Positions 8,688 to 16,966 of a stretch of DNA of 64,000 nucleotides are shown one piece after another (position 1 is the first letter of the stretch; each line of letters opens with the position of its first letter). The stretch comes from M3007 sp031425155. GTDB lineage: Bacteria; Bacteroidota; Bacteroidia; Chitinophagales; Saprospiraceae. The stretch covers positions 1 to 64,000 of the forward strand of contig JANPIV010000054.1 in assembly GCA_031425155.1 (NCBI GenBank). Reading direction: 5' to 3'. A program made the position numbers and the translations under genes. Below the pieces are notes generated by a model, which was not told the DNA's origin, did no database searches, and saw only the letters and a program-made list of their open reading frames with translations.

Positions 8688-11255
8688 ATGAAACAACTAT
8701 ACACACTAGTTTTTTTCGGGCTTCTGTCCCTCACCGCAGTCGCCCAAACCAACGACCTCTTCGTGGACAAACAAGGCGTACTGCGTTACAAAAAAACCAA
8801 AGAAGAAGCCGTCTTTTTTGGCGTAAACTATACGCTGCCGTTTGCTTACGCCTACCGCTCCCACGAGCAACTTGGTGTGGATTGGAAGAAAGCCATAGAC
8901 CAGGATGTGTATCACCTGTCGCGGCTGGGCCTGGATGCTTTTCGCGTTCATGTGTGGGATACAGAAATCACGGATTCATTGGGTAATTTACTGGAAAACG
9001 AACACCTGCGTTTGTATGACTATCTGCTGTTTAAATTAAAAGAGCGCGGCATAAAAACCATTATAACGCCCATCGCTTTCTGGGGCAATGGCTACCCGGA
9101 ACCGGACGAAAAAACGCTGGGTTTTTCCAGTATTTATCCAAAAAGGACGGCTTTGGTCAATGAAAATGCCATCAAAGCGCAAGAGAATTATTTAAGACAA
9201 TTTTTCAAACATATTAATCCATATACCCAATTAGTCTATCAAAATAACCCCGATCTAGTAGCTGTAGAAATTAATAATGAACCGCACCACAGTGGCCCCA
9301 AAGACAAAGTGACCGACTATGTCAATCGCATGGCGCAGGCGATTCGCAGCACTGGTTGGACTAAGCCGGTTTTCTATAATATTAGTGAATCTCCCACTTA
9401 TGCGGATGCAGTCATTAAGGCCAATATTGACGGCGTGAGTTTTCAATGGTATCCCACTAATCTGGTGGCTGGCCACGAACAAAAAGGCAACTATTTGCCC
9501 CATGTGGATCGCTATGCCATTCCTTTCGGCGATACGATTCCAGCCTACGCCAATAAGGCCCGCATGGTCTATGAATTCGATGCCGGCGATGTGCTGGGGC
9601 CATTCATGTATCCGGCGATGGCCCGCAGTTTTCGCACGGCTGGCTTCCAATGGGCCACCCAATTTGCCTATGATCCGCTGGCGACCGCTTATGCTAATAC
9701 AGAATACCAGACGCACTACTTAAATCTCGCCTACACGCCTTCCAAATCTATCAGCCTGCTGATTGCCTCTAAGGTGTTTCATCAGGTGCCTCGCGGGAAA
9801 AATTATGGCAGTTACCCGGCAGATACTTTATTCGAGGCTTTCCGGGTGAGTTATACCGAGTCACTGAGCGAAATGAACAGCGAACAGGAATTTTACTATT
9901 CCAATACTACGAATACGCGTCCGGTTAATGCTGCGAAACTGCAACATGTAGCCGGAGTAGGCACTTCGCCAGTGGTTAATTACACAGGTTATGGTGCTTA
10001 TTTTCTGGATCAATTAGAAAGCGGCGTATGGCGGCTCGAAGTAATGCCCGATGCCATTTTTGTACGCGATCCTTTTGAAAAAGCCTCTTTGCAAAAAGTG
10101 GTCAGTGCCATCGAATGGCAGCCACAAACGATGCGCCTGCAACTACCTGACCTGAGCGCGGATTTTGACGTACAGGCTTTAAATACTGGGAATAATTATA
10201 AAACAACGGTACGCGCAGGGCGATTCACTATTCAGCCAGGCACTTATTTACTATACAAAAAAGGCGTTTCTACTCCTCGCTGGACGGCTCAAAGTCGGTT
10301 CAATAACCTGCAAATTGGTGAATTTGTCGCGCCTCGCCCTACCCCACCGGCCATAGAAATTGTTCATACGCCCTACACGGAGGTCTCTGCCGGACAGCCT
10401 TTTCTAATACAGGCAAAACTCACCGGCATAGATTCCAATGATATTATTACTTTGTATATCAATAAGTTTTATGGCGATTACAAGACCATTGTCATGCAAC
10501 GCGGCCAAAAATCGAATGATTTTCAGGCACTGGTGCCAGCGGAACTAATTACGCCCGGCATACTAAACTATTCTATTGTTATACAAAAGTCTTCTGGTGA
10601 ATACCACCGTTTTCCGGGCGGATACACGGGCCCGCCATTTGCCTGGGATAATTACCACCAAGAACAGTGGCAGACATTAGTTGCCAATGAACGCAGTGGC
10701 CTGGAATTATATAACGCTGGCACAGATCGCTCCACGGTGAATGTATTGATGCCCGGCGGTTGGCGGTCCAAAGCTATCCAGTATGTGACTAATGAAAACA
10801 ACCACTTGTGGTTGCGGATGAGCACCGAAAAATTACTGGATAAACAAGTGATGGGCCTGCAATATTTTTGTGGACAAAAAATAGCGGGCCGAAAAACAGA
10901 ACTTCCTGCTTTTCAAAAACTAATATTGCGAGCACACACTGATAATACTGCTCCCGTACCCGTGCGGGTATCCTTAATTACTAATACTGGTGCTGCCTGG
11001 ACGACTACTGTTACCGTCAATAATAATGGGCAACCCATAGAAATTCCATTGAGCAGCCTGAAACCCGGTGCTGCGCTGTTATTGCCCCGCCCCTATCCCG
11101 GCTTTTTACCACTGTGGTTTCAGACAGAGCGGCCCGGCAGTTTTGATATTTCTACTATTGAAAAAATAGAAATTTCTATTGGAACGGATTATCCGGCAAG
11201 TGCCTTGAATCAGGGGTATAATTTGGAAATAGAGTCATTGTGGTTGAATAAATAA
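8688..11255 (+). CDS. Secreted GH-A clan glycoside hydrolase, family uncertain
   Basis: 855 aa from the ATG at 8688, which begins a clear signal peptide (MKQLYTLVFFGLLSLTAVAQ). The longer frame from 8640 starts inside the hairpin repeat. The catalytic (beta/alpha)8 domain covers about residues 20-400: FFGVNYTLPFA, GLDAFRVHVWDTEI, VAVEINNEPHHSG (acid/base Glu about 198) and ARMVYEFDAGD (candidate nucleophile Glu about 296). The remaining 450 residues look like beta-sandwich modules. Given GH53 and SusCDE upstream, an exo- or endo-acting galactosidase that trims imported galactan is the best guess; a GH147-like or GH5-like assignment is possible but not shown by the sequence. It is the last gene of the locus. 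Confidence 0.8.
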   Translation: MKQLYTLVFFGLLSLTAVAQTNDLFVDKQGVLRYKKTKEEAVFFGVNYTLPFAYAYRSHEQLGVDWKKAIDQDVYHLSRLGLDAFRVHVWDTEITDSLGNLLENEHLRLYDYLLFKLKERGIKTIITPIAFWGNGYPEPDEKTLGFSSIYPKRTALVNENAIKAQENYLRQFFKHINPYTQLVYQNNPDLVAVEINNEPHHSGPKDKVTDYVNRMAQAIRSTGWTKPVFYNISESPTYADAVIKANIDGVSFQWYPTNLVAGHEQKGNYLPHVDRYAIPFGDTIPAYANKARMVYEFDAGDVLGPFMYPAMARSFRTAGFQWATQFAYDPLATAYANTEYQTHYLNLAYTPSKSISLLIASKVFHQVPRGKNYGSYPADTLFEAFRVSYTESLSEMNSEQEFYYSNTTNTRPVNAAKLQHVAGVGTSPVVNYTGYGAYFLDQLESGVWRLEVMPDAIFVRDPFEKASLQKVVSAIEWQPQTMRLQLPDLSADFDVQALNTGNNYKTTVRAGRFTIQPGTYLLYKKGVSTPRWTAQSRFNNLQIGEFVAPRPTPPAIEIVHTPYTEVSAGQPFLIQAKLTGIDSNDIITLYINKFYGDYKTIVMQRGQKSNDFQALVPAELITPGILNYSIVIQKSSGEYHRFPGGYTGPPFAWDNYHQEQWQTLVANERSGLELYNAGTDRSTVNVLMPGGWRSKAIQYVTNENNHLWLRMSTEKLLDKQVMGLQYFCGQKIAGRKTELPAFQKLILRAHTDNTAPVPVRVSLITNTGAAWTTTVTVNNNGQPIEIPLSSLKPGAALLLPRPYPGFLPLWFQTERPGSFDISTIEKIEISIGTDYPASALNQGYNLEIESLWLNK

Positions 11256-11267
11256 CGTAAAAAGATA

Positions 11268-11333
11268 TGAGTATTCGGTCAAGTACCTGATCATCAAGTG
11301 CTTTGATCGAATACTCAAATCCTCGCATCCTCA
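11268..11333. repeat. Palindromic repeat, family A copy 2
   Basis: GAGTATTCGGTCAAGTACC and the opposed GATCGAATACTCAAATCC form a hairpin with a GATCATCAAGTGC centre like that of copy 3. It lies between convergent genes (stops at 11255 and 11347), so it probably works as a two-way terminator. Confidence 0.75.
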
Positions 11334-11346
11334 ATAATACAGTCTC

Positions 11347-12276
11347 TTATTCTTTCACAATCCGTTTTATTGTCGTCTGATTACCAACCTGCAACGCTAC
11401 AAAATAAACTCCATTGGGTTGGCGGCTGACGTCTATAATTTGGCCTTGCGAAAGGTCTTGTTGCTGCACCAGTTTACCCATACTATCCGTCACAAGTATA
11501 ATGCCTTCTGTAAATGGACTATGAAATTCTAAAATGCCAGCAGTAGGATTAGGAAATATCTGAATTTCGTTCATTTCTACTTGTACGGTCACGACTGCCG
11601 AGTATTTATAAGCACCATCCGTATCTACCTGCTGTAGCCGGTAATAGTTAAAACCTTTGGCTGGCAGGCGATCTGCATAATTGTAGTTTTTGGTTTCCTG
11701 GCTGGTTCCCTGGCCTTTTACGGTACCAATATCCGTAAAACTCCGGCCATCCTGACTACGTGCTATCTGAAAGTAATCATTATTTAGTTCTGTGGCCGTT
11801 TTCCAATCCAAATAAACCATTCCATTCCTGACAATGGCCTCAAAACTGATCAATTCCACGGGCAAAACAACGGACACCTGGCCCCTGATTTCTCCCCCCG
11901 GGAAGTTTGTGGTATGCAGGTTGACATACCACATTCCGCCTAAGAGGGCCAATTCATCTGCTTCCAGCACTGTGCCAACGCCTACTATTGGGCTCGCGCT
12001 AATCGTAAAACCAATTTTCACCCCTGCATTCACCCCCGGCAGCGCGTTGCCATGCAAGTGACCGGCGATTAATGCACTGCCTAATCCAGCGTAAGTGACG
12101 CTATAGGTTATCTGATTGGTTACATCATCATAGGTGGCGGTCAAACTGCCAGTGGCGGTGGAGCTGTTAGGACCCACTTCCTGTGCGCCATCGAGGCTGG
12201 CGGTCAGGTTGTAAATAGCGGCCGAAGCGGACCAAGCGAGGAAAAGCAGCGTGTGGAGGAGGAAAATTTTTTTCAT
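11347..12276 (-). CDS. CHRD-domain secreted protein with T9SS sorting domain
   Basis: 309 aa. A signal peptide (about 1-19, SASA) is followed by a CHRD domain (about 22-135: ASLDGAQEVGPNSSTATGS, LIAGHLHGN, MWYVNLHTTNFPGGEIRGQV). Next come an Ig/FN3-like segment (PVELISFEAIVRNGMVYLDWKTATELNNDYF) and a type A T9SS C-terminal domain (EIQIFPNPTAGILEF ... NGVYFVALQVGNQTTIKRIVKE). It is probably secreted across the outer membrane by T9SS and kept at the surface. The biochemical role of CHRD in bacteria is unclear. It is a single gene, convergent with the galactan locus. Confidence 0.88.
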   Translation of the reverse strand: MKKIFLLHTLLFLAWSASAAIYNLTASLDGAQEVGPNSSTATGSLTATYDDVTNQITYSVTYAGLGSALIAGHLHGNALPGVNAGVKIGFTISASPIVGVGTVLEADELALLGGMWYVNLHTTNFPGGEIRGQVSVVLPVELISFEAIVRNGMVYLDWKTATELNNDYFQIARSQDGRSFTDIGTVKGQGTSQETKNYNYADRLPAKGFNYYRLQQVDTDGAYKYSAVVTVQVEMNEIQIFPNPTAGILEFHSPFTEGIILVTDSMGKLVQQQDLSQGQIIDVSRQPNGVYFVALQVGNQTTIKRIVKE

Positions 12277-12420
12277 GCTCTGGTAATTTTAATGAAGAGG
12301 AAGATGAAATGACCTGACAACAATATAATGTGCCATTACATAAATATACGATTAGTTAAACCTAATAGTTTCCTTTCCTCCAAATAAAATTGCCTAATTT
12401 AAGCAAAAGAGTATTGTTAT

Positions 12421-12762
12421 TTACTTTTTTCCCTCTTCCACCGTATCCTCTAACAGATTTTCAGCATTCCGCAGTAAGTTTTCCAGCCTCGCCTGGTCGC
12501 TGGCAATAATCCGCAGTTGTGCTTCATAAGCCTCCTTCGTAATGCTGTGCATTTCCATTACCTGCTGGAAATACACGTGCATCAGGCTGTCTTTTGGGTA
12601 GCCATTCAGGCGGGTGGTGGCTGCTTCGGCAATGTTCAGGTCGGCCATGATCCGCGCCATTTTGTCGTCAGTAATAGAGTCGGCAGGAACACCCGGCGAT
12701 TGACAGGCAGAGACCAAAGCACCCATCAACAGACTACATATTAGCCATTTGCCTATTCTCAT
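12421..12762 (-). CDS. DUF4296 lipoprotein
   Basis: 113 aa. The lipoprotein signal MRIGKWLICSLLMGALVSAC is followed by a helical domain (DKMARIMADLNIAEAATTRLN ... DSLMHVYFQQVMEMHSITKEAYE) typical of DUF4296, a small Bacteroidota envelope family of unknown function. Its start overlaps the stop of the upstream phosphatase gene by four bases (12759-12762), so the two are translationally coupled. Confidence 0.85.
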   Translation of the reverse strand: MRIGKWLICSLLMGALVSACQSPGVPADSITDDKMARIMADLNIAEAATTRLNGYPKDSLMHVYFQQVMEMHSITKEAYEAQLRIIASDQARLENLLRNAENLLEDTVEEGKK

Positions 12763-13253
12763 ATTGTTTCCTTCGGAAAATACTGTTTGCGCACCACGGC
12801 ATTATCCTCATCGAATGCGGCCCACGAATCGGCATCTGATTCAATACGGATGATGCCGCAAGTGGGGACGTTTTCAATATGCTTTTCAGCAAAGCGATTA
12901 GCCACATCCGTAAAAGTCGGATTATGCCCAAACAAAAACACTGTACTGGCGGCATCCGGCAGTTTTGCAATTATTTGAAAAATATCTGGCGGGTCGGCCT
13001 CATAAATATCCAGTTCGCGGCGGATGTCCTCTTCCGACAAGCCCAGGGCCGTAGCAAAAAAAATGGCGGTCGTCCAGGCGCGTTTGGCCGGGCTACTAAC
13101 CAGCAAATCGGGCTGAACGCCTTCACCGACCAGCAATTGGGCCATCAAAGGAGCCTCATAAAGGCCGCGCTCGTTGAGTGGGCGGTCGAAGTCACGGATG
13201 CCAGGGTGTTCCCAACTGGACTTGGCATGACGGATCAAAAAAAGTGTACGCAT
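12759..13253 (-). CDS. SixA-like histidine phosphatase
   Basis: 164 aa of the phosphoglycerate-mutase-like histidine phosphatase superfamily. The catalytic LIRHAKSSW motif is at the N-terminus (His about residue 8). The other conserved elements are RDFDRPLNERG, VSSPAKRAWTTA and the second catalytic His in VFLFGHNPTF. Proteins of this size and pattern resemble SixA, which removes phosphate from phosphohistidine in signalling or PTS proteins; the target here is unknown. It is the first gene of a two-gene operon with the DUF4296 lipoprotein. Confidence 0.88.
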   Translation of the reverse strand: MRTLFLIRHAKSSWEHPGIRDFDRPLNERGLYEAPLMAQLLVGEGVQPDLLVSSPAKRAWTTAIFFATALGLSEEDIRRELDIYEADPPDIFQIIAKLPDAASTVFLFGHNPTFTDVANRFAEKHIENVPTCGIIRIESDADSWAAFDEDNAVVRKQYFPKETI

Positions 13254-13413
13254 AGATTTTTAACAGACGGCCACGTGGCAATGAGATGATAATTTTGAAA
13301 GCGCAAGTTTCGGGCTTTTTATTTTCAGACCATCATTTTTTTGTAAAGCATTGCATTTAAGTTTTGCCGCAGCCGCATTCTAAAATAAGCGCGGGCAAAT
13401 GTTGGAATGGGCT

Positions 13414-13421
13414 TACTTTTG
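13414..13421 (+). promoter_or_regulatory. TAnnTTTG-type -7 element before the SWIM gene
   Basis: TACTTTTG matches the Bacteroidota -7 consensus and lies 43 nt before the ATG at 13464. It sits inside the longer open frame from 13407, which argues for the shorter start. A good -33 TTTG is not present at the usual distance. Confidence 0.4.
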
Positions 13422-13463
13422 AGGTTTGCTTGGAGCGCTCCGGTGCTACCGTCAACAACCGCC

Positions 13464-15173
13464 ATGACAAAACTTTGGCTTAAGGATTTTGAATTACACA
13501 TCAACCCTGCTACGGCGGCAGCGGCAGAAATACTGTCGCAGGCAGGCGCAGTACGTACTTTGCAGGAAGTGGAACGCCATTTTTGGGTCGGGCAGGTAGA
13601 AAGCGAGGAAGGTAATTATGAGGTGGAAACCATTATTACGCCGCAAAAAATAAAGGCTTATACCTGCGAATGCTGGGAAGAAGGTCGTCGGCTCATGTGC
13701 CCGCACGTAGCCGCCACTTTGTTTAAAGTACGGCAATATCTGGATCAAAAAGCCGAAGACAAAAAGGCCCGGGCACTGGAACGCCCGGCCAGTGCCCTGC
13801 AGCGTCTGACGGTGGGAGCCGTGTTAAGTCAAGTATCGCCGGAAGCCCTGAGCGAATTTGTGCAGACGTATGCCCGCCGCGACCGCGATTTTGCGCTGGC
13901 CCTAAAAGTGCATTTTGCGGCCAGCGTATCGGGAGCCGAGAACCCGTTCGCCCTGGTGCTGGATGCGCTGCTGCCCGGAGCCGCAGCGATAAAAACCCTG
14001 CGCGACCCCGACCTTCGGCGTTTGCGAACAGCGTTGGAAGATTTACAACGTCAGTTGTCGGGCGTGGCCGCAGAGAATGATTTTGCCCGCGTATTTCAAA
14101 TAAGTACGACCATTTTACAGAAGATCGGCCCGCTGGCCAGTCGCCTGGAAGAGGCGCAACGGGCTTATTTGCTACCCGGATTGCTGGCCGCCACCACGCA
14201 TTTGGCACTGCTGCAAGCGGAGACTATTGCGCCCGATCTGCAAGCCGCCACCTGGGAAAGCAGTTTTGAATTGGCCGTGGCGGGTCATTTTCCACCCGAA
14301 TTAACCGCGTCCCTGCTCGCTCTGCTGAGTCAGCCCACTACGGACGATGCCAAATTTGAACGCATCAGTCAGTTGTTTGACGAATCGCCCTCGCCGGTAG
14401 CACCGTTCCGCCTGCAACTGTTCGTCAGTGCCCTTGCCCGCCGCGACCGCCCGGAAGCCGTGTTGCGGGTGCTGGAAGGTCAGCTCGACCAACCCAAACT
14501 TTTGTTTGATACTTTAGTAGTGCTCGATCACGGAAATTACCCGGAAGCGGCTTATCAGGCGGGCGACCGACTGCTGGCCCTGGCCAAATTCAGCCACAGC
14601 CAACGCCGACAGATCGAGGATATGCTGCTGCAAATAGCCGAACGGACGGGCAATCGCGAACGAATGATTACCTGGCTCTGGCGGCGATTCCAGCAGAGCG
14701 GCGACTTTGATTTTTACGACCGCATGAAGCAAACCGCAGGCAAAAATTGGCCGGGGGTGCGCAAACGTTTGCTCACCGAACTGCGCAAGGTGGGCGATAC
14801 CAATACGATGGCCATTATTCTGGGCACCGAAGGCGATACCGTGGCCCTTACCGAACTGCTCGAAACGGCGACTGATCTCGCTCAGTTGCAGGCCTGGGAA
14901 GACTTGTTATTGCCGATGGATAAGGACTTTGTGGAACGTCGCTATGTGGCCCTGCTTTCGACCTATCTGGACGAGCATTTTGGCCGCCAGGCTTCTACTT
15001 TTGTGCGGGAAAACCTGCAAGGCCTGCTGCAAAAAGGGGAAATGGAGCTGGTTATCGGTATTGTGCGGGCATTGATTGATCGTTTTGCGGAGCGACCTAC
15101 CCTGCCCGATGAGTTGGCAGAATTATTTCCCAAAAACAAACGCCGGGGCGCACCGGCTGCCCCGACCGTATGA
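13464..15173 (+). CDS. SWIM zinc-finger domain protein
   Basis: 569 aa from the ATG at 13464 (MTKLWLKDFELHI); the frame upstream to 13407 has no family-like sequence. A SWIM zinc-binding motif CxCx(n)CxH is visible at about residues 67-85 (YTCECWEEGRRLMCPHVAA). The rest is a long alpha-helical solenoid rich in Leu and Ala. SWIM domains bind DNA or protein; the helical part suggests a scaffold. The stop codon overlaps the start of rlmH by four bases (ATGA), so the two are co-transcribed and coupled. No specific function is known to me. Confidence 0.85.
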   Translation: MTKLWLKDFELHINPATAAAAEILSQAGAVRTLQEVERHFWVGQVESEEGNYEVETIITPQKIKAYTCECWEEGRRLMCPHVAATLFKVRQYLDQKAEDKKARALERPASALQRLTVGAVLSQVSPEALSEFVQTYARRDRDFALALKVHFAASVSGAENPFALVLDALLPGAAAIKTLRDPDLRRLRTALEDLQRQLSGVAAENDFARVFQISTTILQKIGPLASRLEEAQRAYLLPGLLAATTHLALLQAETIAPDLQAATWESSFELAVAGHFPPELTASLLALLSQPTTDDAKFERISQLFDESPSPVAPFRLQLFVSALARRDRPEAVLRVLEGQLDQPKLLFDTLVVLDHGNYPEAAYQAGDRLLALAKFSHSQRRQIEDMLLQIAERTGNRERMITWLWRRFQQSGDFDFYDRMKQTAGKNWPGVRKRLLTELRKVGDTNTMAIILGTEGDTVALTELLETATDLAQLQAWEDLLLPMDKDFVERRYVALLSTYLDEHFGRQASTFVRENLQGLLQKGEMELVIGIVRALIDRFAERPTLPDELAELFPKNKRRGAPAAPTV

Positions 15174-15640
15174 AAATTGAACTTTGGGCCATAGGCAAGA
15201 CCTCCGAAAAGTACCTGGAAACGGGACTGGAAATCTTTGAAAAACGGCTGACCAATTATCTGCCGTTCCGCTTCGTAGTGCTGCCCGATGTGAAGGCGAA
15301 AATCAGCGATGGCACTATCTTAAAAAAGGAGGAAGGCAAAATGTTGCTGTCCAAACTGGCCCCCGATGACTACCTGGTGCTGCTTGATGAACATGGTCAG
15401 GAGTTCAGTTCGCCGGGGTTGGCGCAGTGGCTGGAACGCCGCCTGACGGCCTCCAACCGAAAAATGGTCTTTCTGATTGGCGGTGCTTTCGGTTTTTCGC
15501 CCGATGTTTACGCCCGCGCCCAGGAACAAATTGCCTTGTCGCAACTGACCTTCTCCCACCAGATGGTCCGCCTGTTTTTTTTGGAACAACTCTACCGCGC
15601 CATGACTATTTTGCGCAATGAACCGTATCATAATGGGTGA
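15170..15640 (+). CDS. rlmH: RlmH, 23S rRNA pseudouridine-1915 N3-methyltransferase
   Basis: 156 aa, the usual length. This SPOUT methyltransferase uses S-adenosylmethionine to methylate pseudouridine 1915 in helix 69 of 23S rRNA. Family motifs are MKIELWAIGKT at the start, VVLDEHG-like LVLLDEHGQEFSS, the knot sequence FLIGGAFGFS, and the C-terminal MTILRNEPYHNG. It is cytoplasmic and overlaps the upstream SWIM gene by four bases. Confidence 0.97.
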   Translation: MKIELWAIGKTSEKYLETGLEIFEKRLTNYLPFRFVVLPDVKAKISDGTILKKEEGKMLLSKLAPDDYLVLLDEHGQEFSSPGLAQWLERRLTASNRKMVFLIGGAFGFSPDVYARAQEQIALSQLTFSHQMVRLFFLEQLYRAMTILRNEPYHNG

Positions 15641-15722
15641 TGCGTGAGAAGGGTGAGAGAAATGTGAGAAGAGGCTCTTCCGCCAATTCATAATTTATAA
15701 TTCATCATTCATAATTAAAAAA

Positions 15723-16355
15723 ATGCCCATCACCTACATCATAATCGCCGTTACTTCGATCATTTCGTTTTTAGCCTTCAGCAATCAGGAGCTGTTCCAT
15801 AAGCTAAAACACTGGCCTTACCAGGAAGCGCGGCACGGCGAATACTACCGCTGGCTGACCAGTGGTTTCCTGCATGGCGACTTTATGCACTTGATTTTCA
15901 ACATGTTGACCCTATATTTCTTTGGGCCGTATGTGGAAAGCTGGTTCATTAGTGTGTTCCCGAAGCTGGGTGCTACCCTGTTTTTGGTCTTCTATTTGGT
16001 CTCTATTGTGGCCGCTTCCATCGGCACTTTTTATAAATTTCGCGATGCGTCTTATTTTTCCAGCATCGGTGCATCGGGGGCCGTAGCGGCGGTACTGTTC
16101 GCTTCCATCCTGCTCGATCCCACCATCGGGATCATGATTTTCTTTATTCCGATTCCCATTCCGGGTTTCATTTTTGGCCCGCTCTATCTTTGGTACAGCT
16201 CGTACGCTGCCAATAAAGGCGGCGACAATATTGACCACACCGCCCACTTTTTCGGAGCCGTGTTTGGCTTCTTTTTTCCACTTTTGCTACAGCCATCGTT
16301 GTTTTTGTCCTTTTTTGAGCAGATTGTGGGCTGGTTTCGCTACACTTTCGGATGA
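15723..16355 (+). CDS. Rhomboid-family intramembrane serine protease
   Basis: 210 aa with about six hydrophobic segments. The rhomboid core is clear: the RWLTSGFLHGDFMHLIFNML region, GASGAV with the catalytic Ser at about residue 118, and AHFFGAV with the catalytic His at about 175. It cleaves transmembrane substrates in the inner membrane. The 82-bp gap after rlmH contains short repeats (ATTCATAATTTATAATTCAT), so it may have its own promoter. The substrate is unknown. Confidence 0.92.
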   Translation: MPITYIIIAVTSIISFLAFSNQELFHKLKHWPYQEARHGEYYRWLTSGFLHGDFMHLIFNMLTLYFFGPYVESWFISVFPKLGATLFLVFYLVSIVAASIGTFYKFRDASYFSSIGASGAVAAVLFASILLDPTIGIMIFFIPIPIPGFIFGPLYLWYSSYAANKGGDNIDHTAHFFGAVFGFFFPLLLQPSLFLSFFEQIVGWFRYTFG

Positions 16356-16448
16356 TAACGGCATAGGTGGCCATTGTTTTTATTCGTTCAAATTGTTCGC
16401 CCGCGGACAATTTTCAACAAAATGAGCCGATCATCGCTCCGTTGCCGA

Positions 16449-16456
16449 TACTTTTG
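16449..16456 (+). promoter_or_regulatory. TAnnTTTG-type -7 element before thioredoxin
   Basis: TACTTTTG matches the Bacteroidota -7 consensus and lies 77 nt before the thioredoxin ATG. The -33 region is poor. Confidence 0.4.
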
Positions 16457-16532
16457 CAACCAAACCCGTCTAAACGATGTTCCTACGCTGATTGAATTAC
16501 TGCAATTTTCACATTCAAATAAAAAAAATAGT

Positions 16533-16850
16533 ATGGCACACGAATTTTCTGATGCGAACTTCCAAACGGACGTAATTGGCAACGATAAACTCACCGTTAT
16601 TGATTTATGGGCAGAATGGTGCGGCCCCTGCAAACTGATGACTCCGGTGGTGGAAGAACTTTCTACCGAATATGAAGGTCGTGCCGTGATTGGCAAACTC
16701 AATGTGGACGACAATCCGGAAGTGCCTTCCAAATTCAACGTGCGTGGTATTCCCACTTTCCTGATCTTCAAAAATGGAGAATTGAAGGAAAAAATTGTGG
16801 GTGCCCAAACCAAGCAGTTTTTAAAATCCAAAATCGAAGCGCACATCTAA
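16533..16850 (+). CDS. trxA: Thioredoxin
   Basis: 105 aa from the ATG at 16533 (MAHEFSDANF), preceded by an A-rich leader. The 53 upstream codons of the open frame are not thioredoxin-like. The active site WCGPCK is present (Cys about 30 and 33), together with the cis-Pro loop in GIPTFLIFKNG and the KLNVDDNPEV segment. It is a cytoplasmic disulfide reductase that receives electrons from thioredoxin reductase. The gene stands alone and is followed by a strong terminator. Confidence 0.96.
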   Translation: MAHEFSDANFQTDVIGNDKLTVIDLWAEWCGPCKLMTPVVEELSTEYEGRAVIGKLNVDDNPEVPSKFNVRGIPTFLIFKNGELKEKIVGAQTKQFLKSKIEAHI

Positions 16851-16909
16851 ACGGTGCTCTGTCAATAAATTAGCCATTACCTGAAAAGGTAAGAGGTACG
16901 CAATAAATG

Positions 16910-16944
16910 CCTGTTGGTGGACTACTCCACCAACGGGATTTTTT
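16910..16944 (+). terminator. Intrinsic terminator after trxA
   Basis: CCTGTTGGTGGA pairs with TCCACCAACGGG around a CTAC loop, followed by ATTTTTT. The next gene is convergent (stop at 16967). Confidence 0.85.
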
Positions 16945-16966
16945 ATATAAATACGTATTTCGTTTC

